DNA from: Nitrospinota bacterium
Lineage (GTDB): Bacteria; Tectomicrobia; Entotheonellia; J063
Assembly: GCA_003696125.1 (NCBI GenBank)
Contig: RFHZ01000412.1
Span: 1 to 7,214, forward strand
Direction of reading: 5' to 3'
Length of the DNA: 7,214 nt
Part shown: positions 6,157 to 7,214 of the stretch, piece after piece
Layout: the number at the start of each line of letters is the position of its first letter
Position numbering within the stretch: position 1 is the first letter of the stretch
Notes under the pieces: generated by a model
Database searches by the model: none
Told to the model about the DNA's origin: nothing
What the model saw: only the letters and a program-made list of their open reading frames with translations
Translations under genes and position numbers: made by a program

Positions 6157-6384
6157 ATGAGTTCCTTATCGCTGCGAGTCGAGAATATCGTGCGTACCTA
6201 CGCCAAGCAGCTCCGGCTGAATAAGCTCGGTGGAGCGCGCAAGGCGAAAGAGGGTGCAGAGTCGGATAGCGACGATGTCCGGGTCAGCATCTCGGCTGAG
6301 GGGAAACAGAAACAGATCCAGAGCCAGATTGCCTCGCAACTGGCCGATGAGCTGGCACGCCAACATCACCACCAGCAGTCATAG
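6157..6384 (+). CDS. Small protein of the flagellar regulon, possibly FlgM-like
   Basis: This is a 75-aa soluble protein with no signal or membrane segment. ATG at 6157 has AGGGGTG at 6143-6149 with a 7-nt spacer. An amphipathic basic helix (about residues 4-25, with VENIVRTYAKQLRLNKLGG) is followed by an acidic linker. Next comes VRVSISAEGKQKQ (about 42-54) and a C-terminal helix with IASQLADELARQ (about 58-69). The SISAEGK segment and final helix recall the middle and last helix of the anti-sigma-28 factor FlgM. However, the protein is shorter than usual FlgM (about 90-100 aa) and lacks a clear equivalent of the preceding sigma-binding helix. Its sigma-28-type promoter and its position facing an HsbR/HsbA-like pair favour a flagellar regulatory role. 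FlgM identity is tentative; it may be a separate small family. Confidence 0.75.
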   Translation: MSSLSLRVENIVRTYAKQLRLNKLGGARKAKEGAESDSDDVRVSISAEGKQKQIQSQIASQLADELARQHHHQQS

Positions 6385-6389
6385 TTTCC

Positions 6390-6410
6390 TTCCCACTGAT
6401 CGTCAGGGAA
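6390..6410 (+). other. Weak hairpin after the small gene
   Basis: TTCCC (6390-6394) pairs with GGGAA (6406-6410), and inside it TGA (6397-6399) pairs with TCA (6403-6405), leaving a two-base bulge. No U-run follows, so it is at best a weak or factor-assisted transcript end for the small gene. The rest of 6411-6460 shows nothing recognisable. Confidence 0.25.
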
Positions 6411-6460
6411 ACGCTCCTCTCCAGGCCTACCTTACCCTCTTCCCAGGTCATGATTTCACC

Positions 6461-6490
6461 TTGACTCCTCTCCCCCTGTTTGGCTAATAT
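6461..6490 (+). promoter_or_regulatory. Candidate sigma-70 promoter of the lyase gene
   Basis: TTGACT at 6461-6466 matches five of six -35 bases. TAATAT at 6485-6490 matches four of six -10 bases, with an 18-bp spacer. It would start transcription near 6497 and give a leader of about 78 nt. Unlike the other promoters here it is of housekeeping type, consistent with a gene outside the flagellar regulon. Confidence 0.45.
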
Positions 6491-6499
6491 AGGCCAGAA

Positions 6500-6554
6500 A
6501 GCCACAGCCAATCTTGCTTCACTTTCCTTTCGCCTCTTCGCTATCCCTGTGGCT
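6500..6554 (+). repeat. Inverted repeat in leader of the lyase gene
   Basis: AGCCACAG (6500-6507) and CTGTGGCT (6547-6554) are perfect 8-bp complements separated by 39 nt. They lie between the candidate promoter and the Shine-Dalgarno AAGGAGG (6563-6569). The pair could form a stem in the mRNA leader or serve as a split operator. No known riboswitch core is recognised. Confidence 0.35.
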
Positions 6555-6574
6555 ATATGGTAAAGGAGGAGGGC

Positions 6575-7214
6575 ATGACCGAACTGGTACGACGATCCAA
6601 TCTGATTATGCCGGTGAACCAGCGACGTTTTGTGGAAAAGGCGTATCAACGGGGTGCAGACGCCATTACCCTCGATCTGGAGGACTCGGTTCCGGTAGCA
6701 GAAAAAGAGCGGGCCCGCGGGTTGATCAAAGAGGCCATCCCCCTGGTAGCCCGGGGTGGAGCCGATGTGCTGGTCCGGATCAACAAGCCGATGGCGGCCG
6801 AAGATCTGGATGCCGCCATTCATCCTGGCCTCCAGGGTATCGCCTATCCCAAAGCCGAAACGGCAGAGGAGATAGCAGAGATCGATCAGATCATCGGAAA
6901 GCTGGAGGCAGAACGGGGGATCCCACCAGGCACGGTCCAGCTGGCGGTCTCTGTAGAGACGGCTCTGGGCATACTGAACGCCTGGGAGATCGCCCGCGCC
7001 TCCTCCCGTATCGTCTCTCTGCAGGTCGGACCGGAAGACCTGGCCTATGACCTGGGGATCGAGGCAACGGTGGAAGGGAAAGAGCTGCTGCATGCCAAAT
7101 CGCATATCATCCTGGTGGCCCGGGCGGCCGGCATCGTTCCCCTGGGTCTGATGGGAACCCTGGCCGATTTTCGTGATCTGGAAGGACTGGAGCGGAGTGC
7201 GCGCGAGGCGTACC
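6575..7214 (+). CDS. HpcH/HpaI aldolase / citrate lyase-beta (CitE-like) family CoA-ester lyase, N-terminal part
   Basis: Members of this family cleave or form C-C bonds of CoA thioesters such as malyl-, citramalyl- or methylmalyl-CoA in a Mg2+-dependent (beta-alpha)8 barrel. The first 213 codons are present and the gene runs off the window. Seen motifs are RSNLIMPVN at 7-15, GADAITLDLEDSVP at 27-40, VRIN with Arg68, YPKAET at 91-96, VSVETALG with Glu128, and VGPEDLAYDLG with Asp155. Arg68, Glu128 and Asp155 match the substrate-binding Arg and the Mg2+ ligands of CitE-type lyases. ATG at 6575 follows AAGGAGG (6563-6569) by 5 nt. The exact substrate cannot be told. It is not obviously related to the flagellar genes, and its promoter looks housekeeping, so it probably marks the edge of the motility locus. 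Confidence 0.92.
   Translation, partial: MTELVRRSNLIMPVNQRRFVEKAYQRGADAITLDLEDSVPVAEKERARGLIKEAIPLVARGGADVLVRINKPMAAEDLDAAIHPGLQGIAYPKAETAEEIAEIDQIIGKLEAERGIPPGTVQLAVSVETALGILNAWEIARASSRIVSLQVGPEDLAYDLGIEATVEGKELLHAKSHIILVARAAGIVPLGLMGTLADFRDLEGLERSAREAY

Noticed and set aside
6353-6367. TGGCACG resembling a sigma-54 -24 element
   Set aside because: The -12 position reads CATC rather than TTGC, and the site lies inside the small coding gene.
6514-7050. 178-codon plus-strand frame overlapping the lyase
   Set aside because: The product is Gly/Arg-rich with no motif, whereas the other frame from 6575 gives clear HpcH/HpaI motifs and a strong Shine-Dalgarno.
6284-7105. 273-codon open frame on the minus strand
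   Set aside because: It is antisense to the lyase gene and the small divergent gene, shows no recognisable domain, and is explained by the opposite-strand coding.

Overview
The window is a flagellar late-gene locus from a motile, Gram-negative-type bacterium. It holds the start of a flagellin gene, a five-gene motility operon reading leftward, a short divergent gene that may be FlgM-like, and the start of an unrelated CoA-ester lyase gene. Base composition looks moderately GC-rich. The flagellin, MotA and MotB sequences and the Hsb-like partner-switching genes resemble those of Desulfobacterota, Nitrospirota, NC10-type or related proteobacterial lineages. The lineage cannot be fixed from this sequence alone.

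Layout, left to right: (1) 1-655, minus strand, the N-terminal 218 codons of flagellin, cut by the window edge. (2) 656-912, a 257-bp gap with a sigma-28 promoter and a long purine-rich flagellin leader. The leader carries a near-consensus CsrA site, a 24-codon upstream ORF and a small inverted repeat. (3) 913-5987, minus strand, five tightly packed genes in transcription order: a receiver-PP2C-HATPase response regulator, a STAS anti-anti-sigma-type protein, a FapA/DUF342 protein, MotA and MotB. (4) 5988-6156, a divergent promoter region with two back-to-back sigma-28 promoters. The leftward one matches TAAA-N15-GCCGATAA exactly. (5) 6157-6384, plus strand, a 75-aa protein with weak FlgM-like features. 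(6) 6385-6574, a gap with a sigma-70-like promoter and an inverted repeat. (7) 6575-7214, plus strand, the first 213 codons of an HpcH/HpaI (CitE-like) lyase.

How the genes fit together: sigma-28 (FliA) appears to drive the filament gene, the stator genes and a phospho-switch made of the response regulator and the STAS protein. The switch pair has the same domain architecture as Pseudomonas HsbR/HsbA, in which HsbA can bind the anti-sigma-28 factor FlgM. Finding such a pair under a sigma-28 promoter, co-transcribed with motAB and facing a small FlgM-like ORF that also has a sigma-28-type promoter, suggests feedback on flagellar gene expression or stator function. That link is inference. Flagellin itself may carry a second, post-transcriptional layer through its leader.

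No tRNA, rRNA, CRISPR array, insertion sequence or clear rho-independent terminator was seen.
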